64,000 bases of DNA from Escarpia spicata (GCA_963995525.1 OZ023214.1:37083922-37147921); one strand, 5' to 3'; shown: positions 11,970-21,632, counted from the first letter of the stretch. Made by a program: numbers and translations. The notes: generated by a model from the sequence alone, not told the origin.

Positions 11970-12329
11970 ATGAGCTTATCGACTCGTCTACCAGCTGCCA
12001 ACAAGCCTACACCAGTAACATGGGCGGCCTTCCAGTGCCCCGATTGTAAGAGACATTTCACACGGAAAGATAGCTGGAAACGACACATTGCCCGCAGTCG
12101 CTGTAGGTCATCAACATTAGCATGGCGGATGCTGATGCGAGGACGTCCGGACGAAGCTCGGCGCAACGCTGCCCGATGTGCTCCAGTTCCCGCGCATCAT
12201 GAGCGCGCGCTTCACCTCGGCGACCGTCTGCTAGAGAACTTGTCTCGGACGGCTCAACAGGAGGACGCGACGTGGTTACCGTGGGGCGCATGGAGCGCCT
12301 GCTCCGTCACGTACGGCAGTGATCTCTGA
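11970..12329 (+). pseudogene. Gene C, left arm: intact C2HC finger, truncated at the arm boundary
   Basis: MSLSTRLPAANKPTPVTWAA is followed by CPDCKRHFTRKDSWKRH and then IARSRC, a C-x2-C-x12-H-x5-C finger with all ligands. At codon 49 the arm ends (12116), and the frame continues into unrelated GC-rich central sequence for about 70 residues before a stop. The antisense strand is equally open there. So only the N-terminal finger of the gene is present. The finger spacing is identical to that of gene A. Confidence 0.65.
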
Positions 12330-13950
12330 CTAATTACATTGGTGTCCGTTGAGTGGCGTCGGGAACTACGATGGTTACCTCTTTGAATTAAGTCCTGTCA
12401 GGTTGTTGTCCTTACATGTTATTGATATAGTCGTTTTCGATCATAGCAGTTTTCAAATTCGCTTGCTATGGCAGCCTCTACTAGGGACGCTACGTCGGAA
12501 GTAACGTCGCACCGGAAGGTACTTGACCGTCATGGCGGCCTCTACGCTTCCGCCATCTACCGGAAGTGTGTCGACGAATGGAGATCTATCATGACCGGTA
12601 GATGGCTTTATGTTATTTATGCCTTTACGATACATCGAATTGACGTTTAACATGGAGAAAATGACCTATCCTTTAACATGGAGAAAAAGGCCTATCCTTT
12701 AACATGGGACAACCTCCTACCTTTTAACATGGAGAAAACGGCCTATCCTTAACATGTTTTTTAGCACCTATCCTTTAACATGGGGACAACCTCCTGTGTT
12801 CTAATATTCAATTCATGCAACGTGTTGGACTAAGTTTAGTGTTTCATTTGTGCAACTTTGTTGTTAGTTGTGTCTTGATGACTGTGAAAACTAAAAACAA
12901 ACACACTCATCCATACCATAATCACAATTTTATTTGAATATTTCCCATATGATCTCTCTTAAACACTGTTCCTCTGGATTGTATATAGCACGCGAACGTG
13001 TTTTTGTCGCAAATCGGTAATGCTAATATGGTTCCCAACGTGTGATTTGTAAAGGTGTCGCCGAATGAGCTGCGCGCCGGCGAGGATGCAGGTCGTCTAC
13101 GAGGCCGACGACGACCACTGTCAAACGGAATGCTGGTTTCCTTTGATATGTCATCGTCCACTGATGCTGTCTGCATGTAAATCCAACGATCTGAGTTCCC
13201 AACTAAATCCATCGGCGTGTTGACGTCCTTGAGACCACGAGCAAAGGTTCCCCATCCCACCTGTTCAAACGACTTCCGTTTTCTCAACACGTCATTCACA
13301 AAGTCCACGATATTACTTCCGGGAACCGCCTTGTTTCTGTATATCATCTCGCCACGATCGTTCCAACTTACGGCACCTTTCATTTTATTGAAGAGTCGCC
13401 ATGCTTACCGCTTCATAGTTTTTGGAACGCTGTCGATGATTTCATTTTCGATGTTCTTATTTTCGATGATTTAATTTTCGTTAGCAGGGTGTACTTTGTT
13501 TTTATCTTCACTGGGAAATTTTTCGATGATCACACGCACGTGTTCTTGGATACGTTTGTCGGAAAGATCGTTGTACCGACTCAATACCTGGTTATACAAC
13601 ACAACTTTTTCCCTCTCGTGTATATCGCGTCGTTCTAATATGTCTAGCATTTCATTGTCGAATCGTTGCAAGACCCTTTCGATAGTGTTAGCAGGAGAAG
13701 GACGCTGTGGTTGAATGTTTTCCAAAATACGGGGATCGACCAGCGCCATCTTCTTTGTATACTCCATGGTCACTTGAGATGAAGTCGGGAATGTCGAGTT
13801 TGTCGCTGAGGCCAGAGGCACATGTGTCGTAGTAGGCGCCTGCGATGGAGAGAGGATTGTCGAGCTTGTTGCTGGGATCAAAGACACAGATGTCGAAGTG
13901 GGCGCCGGGACAAGTGAATTGAATAACGTAGTGTCTGTCGACGTAGTGTT
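12117..13950. other. Centre of the inverted-arm element
   Basis: Single-copy spacer between the arms. The right part (12922-13950) is the rest of gene C. The left part (12117-12330) is GC-rich and open on both strands. 12331-12650 has no recognised gene. 12655-12795 is a short degenerate tandem repeat. 12800-12865 resembles motifs of the arms (compare 14640-14700), suggesting the centre is built from the same element. Confidence 0.7.
12655..12795. repeat. Degenerate short tandem repeat in the element centre
   Basis: Five imperfect units sharing CCTATCCTTTAACATGG with GAGAAAA or GGACAACCTCC variants. Confidence 0.75.
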
Positions 13951-14097
13951 TGTTGATGACCTACAGCGAATGCGGGCAATGCGTCGTTTCCAGCTATCTT
14001 TCCGTGTGAAATGTCTCTTACAATCGGGGCACTGGAAGGCCGCCCGTGTTACTGGTGTAGGCTTGTTGGCAGCTGGTAGACGAGTCGATAAGCTCAT
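12922..14097 (-). pseudogene. Gene C, right arm and centre: about 391-residue protein with two in-frame TAA stops
   Basis: One reading frame runs from MSLSTRLPAANKPTPVTRAA at 14097 to a terminal stop at 12922. It is broken only by TAA codons at 13471-13473 and about 13411. An AATAAA signal overlaps the last codons (about 12930). Layout: a finger with Arg replacing the zinc-binding His; a Ser/Thr/Pro-rich linker (residues about 50-110); a helical region with NTIERVLQRFDNEMLDILER and VLYNQVLSRYNDL (about 130-190); and a C-terminal domain with PGSNIVDFVNDVLRKRKSF, then a Gly-Trp and FARGL, then LVGNSDRW (about 255-310). The C-terminal domain looks like a conserved folded unit. I have a weak memory of similar unnamed animal proteins but cannot name the family. 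No enzyme motif is seen. Confidence 0.65.
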
Positions 14098-14194
14098 GGT
14101 GTACGTGTTTACTGTTCAAATGTAAAGAACGGAATGGCTCTTGGAACTCGTCGGTCTAAGATTGGTTTGTACAACTCGTTTTATACCTCTCTAT

Positions 14195-14432
14195 TGCAGT
14201 GAAATTCCGTCGAATTGGTGGAATCTCACGCGGTAACCCGTCTATTCTGGTGGAATTACGTCGATTTGGTGGAATCTCACATGGTAACCCGTTTATTCTG
14301 GTGGAATTCCGTCGTTTTGGTGGAATCTCACGCAGTAATCCGTCTATTCTGGTGGAATTCCGTCGATTTGGAGGAATCTCACACGGTAACCCGTCTATTT
14401 GCCCCCTTTTGGTGGAATTTGACGCAGTAACA
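14195..14432. repeat. 51-bp tandem repeat, right arm (about 4 copies)
   Basis: Reverse counterpart of 11540-11870 with fewer copies, located just upstream of the right-arm gene C start. Confidence 0.85.
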
Positions 14433-14894
14433 CGTTAAGTTTGGTGTTTCGTTTGTCCGACAAGTTTGGTTCTTGTCGCTCGCTAGTCAAAGTTTAGTGT
14501 TTGGTTTGTCCAACTAGTTTGTCTAAGTTCAATTCATGCCACGTGTTCGGCTAAGGTTAGTGTTTCGTTTTTACAACTCGTGTCTATAGTTTGGTTCGTG
14601 CAGCGTGTTGGTCAAAGTGTAGTGTTTCGTTTGTCCGACTAGTTGGTCTAAGTTCAATTCGTGCAACCTGTTGGGCTAAGTTTAGTGTTTCGTTTGTACA
14701 ACTCGTGTTTATAGTTTGATTCGTTTTGGTCAAAATGACTGCACGTACCATGACGTCACTCACTGACCATGACGTCACACGATGGAATTACATTCAAGTG
14801 CGCAAGTTAAAAACGATCGCTAACCAAAGCACTACCTATTTAACCAACTCACCTCGCGCACAACATTTCTGCGCGTATCATGACGTCACTCACA

Positions 14895-15190
14895 CTGAAC
14901 TACACATACATAACTGGCTAACGTCTCTGAACTGAACTACACACATACATAACTGGCTATCATCTCTATACTGTACTACACACATACATAACTGGCGATC
15001 ATCTCTGTACTGTACTACACACATACATAACTGGCTATTTTCTCTGTACTGTTCTACATACATACATAACTGGCTATTATCTCTGTACTGTACTACACTC
15101 ATACATAACTGGAGATCATCTTTGTACTGTACTACACACATACATAACTGGCTATTTTCTCTGCACTGTACTACACACATACATAACCGA
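14895..15190. repeat. 39-bp tandem repeat, right arm (about 7 copies)
   Basis: Units built around ACACATACATAACTGGCTAT. It forms a 96-codon repetitive open frame on the minus strand with no other support for coding. Confidence 0.85.
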
Positions 15191-15623
15191 CATTAGTAAG
15201 GTTCCCAACATATGCTTTGCATTACACTATGAAAAAGACACAAGATGAGGTTTGCACAATTTACTCGTAAACAACACAAACGTATTTACATGTCACGCTC
15301 CATAACTACAAGAACCTGAGACTAGACATTGATACAGAGTCTTGCAAATTTAATCGTGTACAAGACAATACCACACCTCACTACTTCAGTCTTGCCGGCC
15401 ATACGGCGAGGAGCCCTTGTGGGTCCAACAAAGTCGGTTCGGATATTTTGTTGCGGTATTGTTCTAGAGAGTCAACCAGTCTTTAATGAACCTCATCCTC
15501 CATTAATGTCAGAACCATTTGTTTCATAGTGTTTCGCCACCGTTTCGAAACGGACTCTTGGAACCAACACTTGATACTACACATGGATAGTGTCGTCTTG
15601 AGGGTTCAGCTTTGCACACCTTT

Positions 15624-16124
15624 TTATGGAGCTAATTTTGACGCTAAACCTAATCTTAACCCTAACCCTAACGCTGACCGAAATCCTAAGCTTAACCCTA
15701 ATCCCAACCCTAATCCTAATGCTAACCCAAAAATGTTGACATTGGTCACGTGAGTAGAAGTTGTGACGTCTTCAGGAGCGGTCGTTGTTACATTGGTACC
15801 ATCGATAGAAGTTGTCACATCGGTCGTATCGGCAGAGGTTGCGACATCGGCGGGAGCGGAAGTTGTTACATCGACCGTGTCGGTAGAAATTGTGACATCG
15901 ACAGGAGCGGAAGTTGTCACATCGACCGTGTCGGCAGAAATTGTGACATCGTCAGAAGCGAAAGTTGGTACATCGCAGAGTCTAGTGTACCAGATGTCCT
16001 CGCCCTCTGGTTCCGTCGGCACAAAAGGGCGGTTGGTCACCGGTATGATGGATCGGTTCGTTGGCTCGTCCTCATCGCTCGAGTCTGCCGCATCGCAAGG
16101 TCGGTAATAAGGGGTCTTCAACAT
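15624..16124 (-). CDS. Gene B, right arm: Ser/Thr-rich repeat protein
   Basis: Open from MLKTPYYRPCDAADSSDEDE to TAA at 15624 (166 residues). The frame is open further upstream to 16322, but that stretch overlaps gene A exon 2, so I chose the internal Met shared by both arms. The acidic N-terminus (SSDEDE) is followed by repeats around DVTTSAPADV and then a hydrophobic Gly-Leu tail from TTAGGG-like hexamers (15640-15735). It sits between A and C in the same orientation. Low-complexity composition means the frame could stay open partly by repeat structure; the antisense strand is also open. Function unknown. Confidence 0.5.
   Translation of the reverse strand: MLKTPYYRPCDAADSSDEDEPTNRSIIPVTNRPFVPTEPEGEDIWYTRLCDVPTFASDDVTISADTVDVTTSAPVDVTISTDTVDVTTSAPADVATSADTTDVTTSIDGTNVTTTAPEDVTTSTHVTNVNIFGLALGLGLGLGLSLGFRSALGLGLRLGLASKLAP
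15636..15735. repeat. TTAGGG-like hexamer run, right arm (as CCCTAA)
   Basis: Mirror counterpart of the left-arm hexamers, read as CCCTAA on this strand and lying inside gene B. Confidence 0.8.
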
Positions 16125-16191
16125 GATGTTAGGCGTGATTGCGTCGTAATACGAATGACGAGCCGATTGATAAAACACAGCGCTTATATAG

Positions 16192-16779
16192 TTAGTGAAT
16201 CTGCCACAGGGGGAAAGAGGGAGAAGTATCAAGAAATGCAGCAATACGCTCCTTTTCTTGACGCTGAAACAGTGAAGGGATGAGTTTAATAATGAATGGT
16301 CAACTGGTATGTATAAGAGCAATATAATATTATGTTCTTTGTAACAGGCTTTGACTTAGAACAAGACCTGAATAGCATTTGAACACTACGAGAAATTGAA
16401 ACGTACTATTAGCTCTTCAAGTTGTTCTTTACGTCGCCGCTGGTTATGTTGCTTCCTTTGGCAGTAGCCCTGCTTCACATGAATGTTCCAACTCCCTTTA
16501 CAACTGAAGGTATTGCCACATATGCAGCAGGCATAACGAGGCAAAAGGTTCCGACGTCGGGTTGCTGGTTGGTTCGGTTGCCGGAGCTGATGACAGAGAC
16601 GAAATTGTTTTGGTCGTCGAACTGGTCGTCGGACTGGTCGTTGTACTGGTCGTTGACTGTTGGTCCGGGTTTATTGTCGGGGTCGAGAGGGCGAGTGGGC
16701 CCGTAGCCGGAGAAGGCTGCGCCTTCGGTAGCAAAATCCCTTGCCGGACGTCATCACTAGCCATGTTGTTCATCTTCAA
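16192..16779 (-). CDS. Gene A, right arm: spliced C2HC finger protein
   Basis: Two exons: 16779-16407 and 16263-16192. The 143-base intron (16406-16264; donor GTACGT, acceptor TTTCAG) matches the length of the left-arm intron and lies in phase 0. The N-terminus is MKMNNMASDDVRQGILLPKA, followed by about 60 Ser/Thr/Pro-rich residues. The finger CCICGNTFSCKGSWNIHVKQ then GYC has spacing C-x2-C-x12-H-x5-C, all four ligands present. A basic segment and EQLEELI follow, then exon 2 (AAFLDTSPSF, stop). The finger lies in the +1 frame relative to the Ser/Thr-rich part in both arms. So there is either an old frameshift, an unrecognised splice, or a different start. Unknown family; moderately confident it was a real gene. 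Confidence 0.55.
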
Positions 16780-17649
16780 AAATGTAAGATATAATGATCA
16801 AAAAAACAGACGCAGGCCTTTTATAACAGTTCGACAGACCATAAAGGTCACGTGGGCGAGCCGAACGCACGAACACGAAATTTCTAACCTATGAGAATAG
16901 CTAATACTCTTTTGTGACGAGAGCTCAAAACGATGGCTATCCAGATCACTACCTGTTTGACCAATTCACCTCACACAGTAGCGTCTGTTTTGTAGTGTGT
17001 TGACAAAAGTATCAAAGAAACTTCTAGAATAACCTTTTACGGGGAATTTTCCACTCGCTGTAACACAACGTCACTGACCATAACATCACATAATGGGATT
17101 ATATTGAAGTGCGAAAACTCAAAATAATGGCTAACCAAAGCACTACTTGTTTGACCAACTCACCACGCTTACAAAATTACTGCGCATAGCAGTTTAATGA
17201 CATCATACAGGGTGCCCATGCTCACGCTCGCAACAAATAAACATGTCCTGAGACCTTGATTTTGTTGATAAAGATATCTCAAAGAATGTTACATGTTCAG
17301 GAATCACTTCACGTCTGCCATTAATACCATACATAGGTACGCAAAAATTGACAAACACGTCTTTGCTAATACAGGAAGCAGTTGATGTATGCTAGTAATA
17401 AGATACATTGATATGGAAAAATTTACAAGCAGGGTGACGGGAAGGTCGTAGATCTGTATGGTAACCAGAGATGCCATAGTTTGACTTATTTTACTAGTTC
17501 TCTACCGATTCGTCTGGTTTGGACCTATGTTAAAGTTGTAAATGTGTAGGTTATGAGAGCGTTATACCTAAAAAAATGGTCCACAACCTATAACATATAA
17601 TAAAAGACACAATTGTGCACCAGGGATGATGTTTGTAGTTCCTGATCTA

Positions 17650-17997
17650 TCCGTTAGGGGGCTCTATTGCACGCAAGCGGGCAAGAGACACGAATTTTGG
17701 CAGTACTCGAACATTTAGTTCACAACTTATCCACCAGGTGGCACCACTTGTAATTCACGACATATCCGCTAGGGGGAATTTAGCTTATAAAAAATACGCT
17801 ACGTGGCGCTACTGGTCAAAACGAAGAAGCATGAATTTTTGCAGTACTGAATTTTGGTCCATATATTTGATAACAAAATCCCGCTAGGTGGCTATATATT
17901 AGTTCATAACATTCCGCTAGATGGCACTATTTCAGTTAATAAGATTTCCGCTAGATGGCGCTATTTTAGTTCGTGACATTTCCGCCAGGTGGCGCCA
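17650..17997. promoter_or_regulatory. Array of CTCF-like motifs at the right outer end
   Basis: Eight sites resemble the CTCF core CCASYAGRKGGCRS: about 17650, 17731, 17765, 17807, 17881, 17913, 17948 and 17981. The clearest are CCGCCAGGTGGCGCCA (17982) and CCGCTAGATGGCGCTA (17948). The last four are spaced 32-35 bases apart. The left arm keeps fewer, weaker counterparts (about 8069-8222). Binding by CTCF is an inference from motif resemblance only. Confidence 0.45.
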
Positions 17998-18093
17998 CTT
18001 GACCTTTGCCCTTGACCCACATCCGGGTACTTGACCTTTGACCTACATCCGTGTACTTTCCTCTTCCTCAACGGAAACATTTCTCTACCTCTG

Positions 18094-18680
18094 TATGCAC
18101 ATCTAGATTTTGGTGGCATACCTCGTTGAATAGCCCCTCAACTAGCTTCATGTCTATCTTGATTCTTTGATCTTTTAGATTGGTTTCTGGTTCTGGTGCA
18201 TTGAAGATAATGAAGTTTGTTTGTCTAGATTTTCTTTCAGCTATTTCTTTAACTGCGTCCTGTAACACTTCGTTATTAACTCTGTCGATGGTATCAGTAT
18301 GGATGACATTCTCAGTTGGTTGATTTGCAATAAATTCCTTCCTTACAATTTCTTTCACTTCTTGTTCGTCGCATTTGTCCTGTAGTTTTTTTTTACAGTT
18401 TCTAGTCTTGCATTTATTGTTTCAATGTACAGCTCACATCTTTCCTGGATTATTTTCTCATTCAATATGTTTTTTCTATCTTTGGTTTGCATCCGATACA
18501 AAACCACATACATCCAGGTTTTCTCATGGCTTCATACTCTCCTGCTGTGAATGTTAACCATCTGATGCAGTAATGCTGTTCACAGCACTCACACTCTAGT
18601 ACTTCGTCTTTTTCACTTTTGAACAGCTGCAAACAACTATAGTTACTAGAGAGATTAGGGGCGCTGGCTGGAGACAACTA
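18094..18680 (-). pseudogene. LINE ORF1 fragment: PHD-like finger, coiled coil, RRM-like segment
   Basis: The order on the minus strand is as follows. A PHD-type zinc finger has CECCEQHYC, then WL, then WFCIGC (about 18600-18490). A helical stretch follows (about 18460-18370), reached through a frameshift near a T-run at 18387-18395. The next segment contains TNFIIFNAPEPETNLKDQR and ends LDVHTEVEKCFR (18358-18080), typical of RNA-binding ORF1 proteins of CR1/L2-like LINEs. It is cut off exactly at the right end of the inverted-arm element, so the rest of the LINE is missing. Frameshifts make it non-functional. Confidence 0.65.
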
Positions 18681-18990
18681 TAGTTACTAGATAGATTAGG
18701 GGGCACAGGCTGCAAACAACTATAGTTACTAGAGAGATTAGGGGGCGATGGTTGGAGACAACTATAGTTACTAGATAGATTAGGGGGCACTGACTGGAGA
18801 CAACTATAGTTACTAGATATATTAGGGGGCACTGGCTGGGGCAACTATAGTTACTAGATAGATTAGGGGGCGCTGGCTGGAGACAACTATAGTTACTAGA
18901 TAGATTAGGGGGCACTGGCTGGAGACAACAATGGTCAGTGGAGAGATTAAGGGGCACAGGCTGGAGACAACAATAGTTAGACGTCTAGTC
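18625..18990 (-). repeat. 42-bp minisatellite, in frame with the PHD-like LINE ORF1
   Basis: About eight units of 42 bp encode LSSNYSCLQPVPPN. The last unit runs without a stop into the PHD-like ORF1 (SSNYSCLQLFKSEKDEV). Diverged units continue at 19490-19625 beyond an inserted element. Confidence 0.8.
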
Positions 18991-19009
18991 ATGGTAACGC
19001 CATTCTTCT

Positions 19010-19490
19010 TCGTCTTTTATCTGGATTATTATTTAACTTAAGGACTGAATGCTCATGATAAAAAAGTGCATGTGTAAATGAATCTTAGGAATTTTAGGCA
19101 TGACTGTGACTTCATAAAAATGTCTTGCAATATATATGTGTTTAATTTAATAATTGTAATCTGTGATAGAATACTTATCATTTTATAATGTTTACCATTT
19201 TATAATGTATTTACTTTGTATTAGTTTGATTGTTTACAGTACTACTTGAAAGATAGACATTCTCCTCCTGTGGTTTACTTGTTTACCTGTTTATTTATTT
19301 ACTTATTTACGTATCTACTTATCTATTGTGGTTTACTTATCTATGTGTATGTGATCTATCACTATTTAAATTTCTTAAATTAAGTTAAATTTCTTACTAT
19401 ATGTTTTTACTCATTATATAACCAAGCCTAAAGGAAATGTTTTGTAACCCAACAGACAATAAAGTTATTGTATTGTATTGTATAGATTAG
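19010..19490 (+). mobile_element. LINE/SINE 3'-end fragment with TTGTA tail
   Basis: AT-rich, non-coding sequence ending ACAATAAAGTTATTGTATTG and further TTGTA units. This is a typical non-LTR 3' tail, and it interrupts the 42-bp minisatellite, which resumes at about 19490. Confidence 0.55.
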
Positions 19491-19690
19491 GGGGCACATA
19501 CTGAAAACAACAATAGTTAGTCTATAGTCCAGGGGATACAAGCTGTAGACAACAATAATTACTGAACAAATTAGGGGTTACAGGCTCGAGACAACAATAG
19601 TTAGTCGAGAGATTAGGGGTCACAGGCGAAAACACTTTAGCGTATCCTGATAAAACATTAACGAGCGTGAATAGAAAGAAAGATGATTAC

Positions 19691-19798
19691 CTTCAGAGGT
19701 TCGACTGTTGCGATTAAAGACGTGCCCCACATAACACATATCGTCGTCACATTGCCTCGATCCGTTTATTGTACAGTTGTAACAGTGGACGACACACG
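19691..19798 (-). CDS. FU-like exon lacking Cys6 (last in window)
   Basis: CVVHCYNCTINGSRQC; 108 nt, donor GTAATC, acceptor TTTCAG. Ser replaces the final Cys. No further module is seen to the left before the LINE fragment. Confidence 0.66.
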
Positions 19799-20611
19799 CT
19801 GAAATAAACCGTAATTCAATATATAAATATGTGTTTTTGCATTCCAGTGCTAATCGTGGTATTTTTGCTATGCACTGTAGTGGCGGATCCAAAGAGGAGA
19901 GTCGGGGGAGGAACAAAAACATCTACTGGCGGCCGAACCAAATGATATAGAAAATTGTTCGCTGCTGCGCCGTAACTTCAGCTTCTCCGCTGTCTTTGCT
20001 CGACTGGTGATATCGGAAGCAGTTGAATTTTTTTCGCCGCTACGTGGCCGTAACTTTAGCTTACTGTAACATGAACGGAGGCACGGGCGCACATTTCCAA
20101 GGGTCTACGGGCACGCCACATTCCAATGGTCTAGGGGGAACGTGCCCCTAGGCCCCCTAAATCCGTCTATGGCCTAGCCATCTATTTATTTTAACATTAT
20201 CATTCGGATTATCATGGCGAATTCTCTTTTCGTTTCAACGAACTCTGAACGAACAATGAACTAAGTCGGTTTGTAAAATGTGGACCAATGCTAAATAAAT
20301 CGCGTGTTTAAAGCTCTCTTTGTTAGCATGCTTCTCTATTGTTACCACTCACAGCAGACGTGTAGTGTTGCCTTGGTAAACGCAGCAAACGCACTCGTTT
20401 TATATCAAAAATTTTAGTGAATATAACAGTGGAAATTAACAATTAATCAAACAACGAAATGTTACTTTTCAGAGTCCAATCAACAGATAAATCCATGTTT
20501 TGTCACCCGACTAGTTCACTATGACAAGAATTGTACCGCCACACTAACGCTGTCATTATACACTTGAAAACAATACTGTGTAGGCTTGACTAAAACAAGA
20601 ATGAGGCCCAC

Positions 20612-20719
20612 CTACGCACGTCTGAGTGTTGAAGTCGATGCCATGTCTCGGAAAACACTGGCCATCGTCACATTTCCCGGGGCCTCTGTTTGTACACAGA
20701 TAACACTTCGGGGAGCACG
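20612..20719 (-). CDS. FU-like exon
   Basis: CSPKCYLCTNRGPGKC is the ORF reading; the exon starts after TTACAG. 108 nt, donor GTGGGC, six Cys. Confidence 0.74.
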   Translation of the reverse strand, partial: RAPRSVICVQTEAPGNVTMASVFRDMASTSTLRRA

Positions 20720-21327
20720 CTGTAATGAGCATCGTGTAGTGAACAACACGCATTTTCTTTATACATGTGTACTATAACTGTTAACACGCTAGTTGAAATT
20801 ATCCTATTTGCAACAACCTTATTTACGCGTACAATCACTTGAGGTGTTTGCAGTTTTCGTAGCCAATGGGGGATGAGAAGCTGATAATAATTTGGAAAAT
20901 AGTTGATTTCCCACGACATGGGATGAAAGACGGGGTGAAAGTTGGAGATAGAGGGATGCTGACAGAACTTTAGAAGACAATGGAGAGAAATAACTAAACG
21001 AGTGGCACATCAATATTGTAAATGACCCTCGTTCCTGTTCAACAGGGAGAAAAACATATATATACGAAATAGTACTCATCTCTCATGTACTGTGTAACAC
21101 CATTTATCCTAAAATACTGCATGCGTATCAAGAAAAACAAACATTGTCTGCTGTAGGTTCATAGTACAATGACCAAAATAATCAATGCATAATTTGTTAA
21201 TGCATAACGCAACTAGTGTTTTAACTGAATAATAATAATATTGTTAGTAGTGGACTTTTGTTATACATCAATATAACAACATAACAACATTTGCTCGAGG
21301 ATTTGAGATTGAAGCCAAGTTCCTCAC

Positions 21328-21435
21328 CAGCACAAGTTTGGGTGCTGTCGTGGATGGTGAACCTATCAAAGCAGTGACCATCGTCACATTTGCCACGGCC
21401 TGTCTCTTTGTACTTTTAGCAGTGAGATACACACT
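21328..21435 (-). pseudogene. FU-like exon with in-frame TAA and lost Cys3
   Basis: CVSHC then TAA, then Lys and Tyr where Cys3 is expected, then a normal GKCDDGHC. 108 nt, donor GTGAGG, acceptor TTTCAG. Confidence 0.72.
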
Positions 21436-21498
21436 CTGAAATCGAACAAAATTGAAGAAATACTTCTAACGAACTTAAACCCATTTGCCGAATACACT

Positions 21499-21632
21499 AT
21501 GTGTGTGTGTGTGCGTGTGCGTGTGCGTGTGCGTGTGCGTGTGCGTGTGCGTGTGCGTGTGCGTGTGCGTGTGCGTGTGCGTGTGCGTGTGCGTGTGCGT
21601 GTGCGTGTGCGTGTGCGTGTGCGTGTGCGCGG
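21499..21632. repeat. (GTGTGC)n minisatellite
   Basis: About twenty near-perfect hexamers. Apparent coding is artefact. Confidence 0.97.

Larger units (their letters stand above)
7930..12116 (+). repeat. Left inverted arm (4187 bp)
   Basis: Outer end TTTCCGTTGAGG at 7930; inner end GTAGGTCATCAACA at 12103-12116, after which it departs from the right arm. Gene units in order are A (9086-9750), B (9980-10456) and the start of C (11970). This arm keeps 235 bases of coding-like exon in gene A (9662-9896) that the right arm lacks, but has stops in A and B and damage to the A finger. Confidence 0.88.
7930..18077. mobile_element. 10.1 kb element with two long inverted arms
   Basis: The sequence from 7930 (TTTCCGTTGAGGAAGAGG) reappears as its reverse complement ending at 18077. 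Similarity continues inward to 12116 on the left and 13951 on the right. The arms differ by many point changes, short indels, different minisatellite copy numbers, one 235-base indel and about 150 extra bases near the right outer end. They therefore diverged well after formation, and this is not an assembly mirror image. Three protein-coding units (A, B, C) read inward in each arm; only the right-arm copy of C continues into the centre. No convincing target-site duplication is seen. It could be a foldback-type transposon or an inverted partial duplication of a gene-bearing unit. I cannot assign a known superfamily. Confidence 0.85.
13951..18077 (-). repeat. Right inverted arm (4127 bp)
   Basis: Reverse-complement counterpart of 7930-12116. 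It has extra CTCF-like subrepeats near its outer end, seven copies of a 39-bp repeat against four on the left, and four copies of a 51-bp repeat against about six on the left. Genes A and B are better preserved here, while the finger of C has lost its histidine. Confidence 0.88.

Noticed and set aside
12058..12291. Minus-strand GC-rich ORF in the element centre
   Set aside because: Overlaps an equally open plus-strand frame in a GC-rich patch; no domain or start context favours it.
14890..15180. 96-residue Cys-rich repetitive protein on the minus strand
   Set aside because: A 39-bp tandem repeat keeps the frame open. The left arm's equivalent has fewer copies and no start or other support.
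7930..18077. Polinton/Maverick or other virus-like element
   Set aside because: No DNA polymerase B, integrase, packaging ATPase, protease or capsid gene was recognised, and the arms are far longer than usual for that group.
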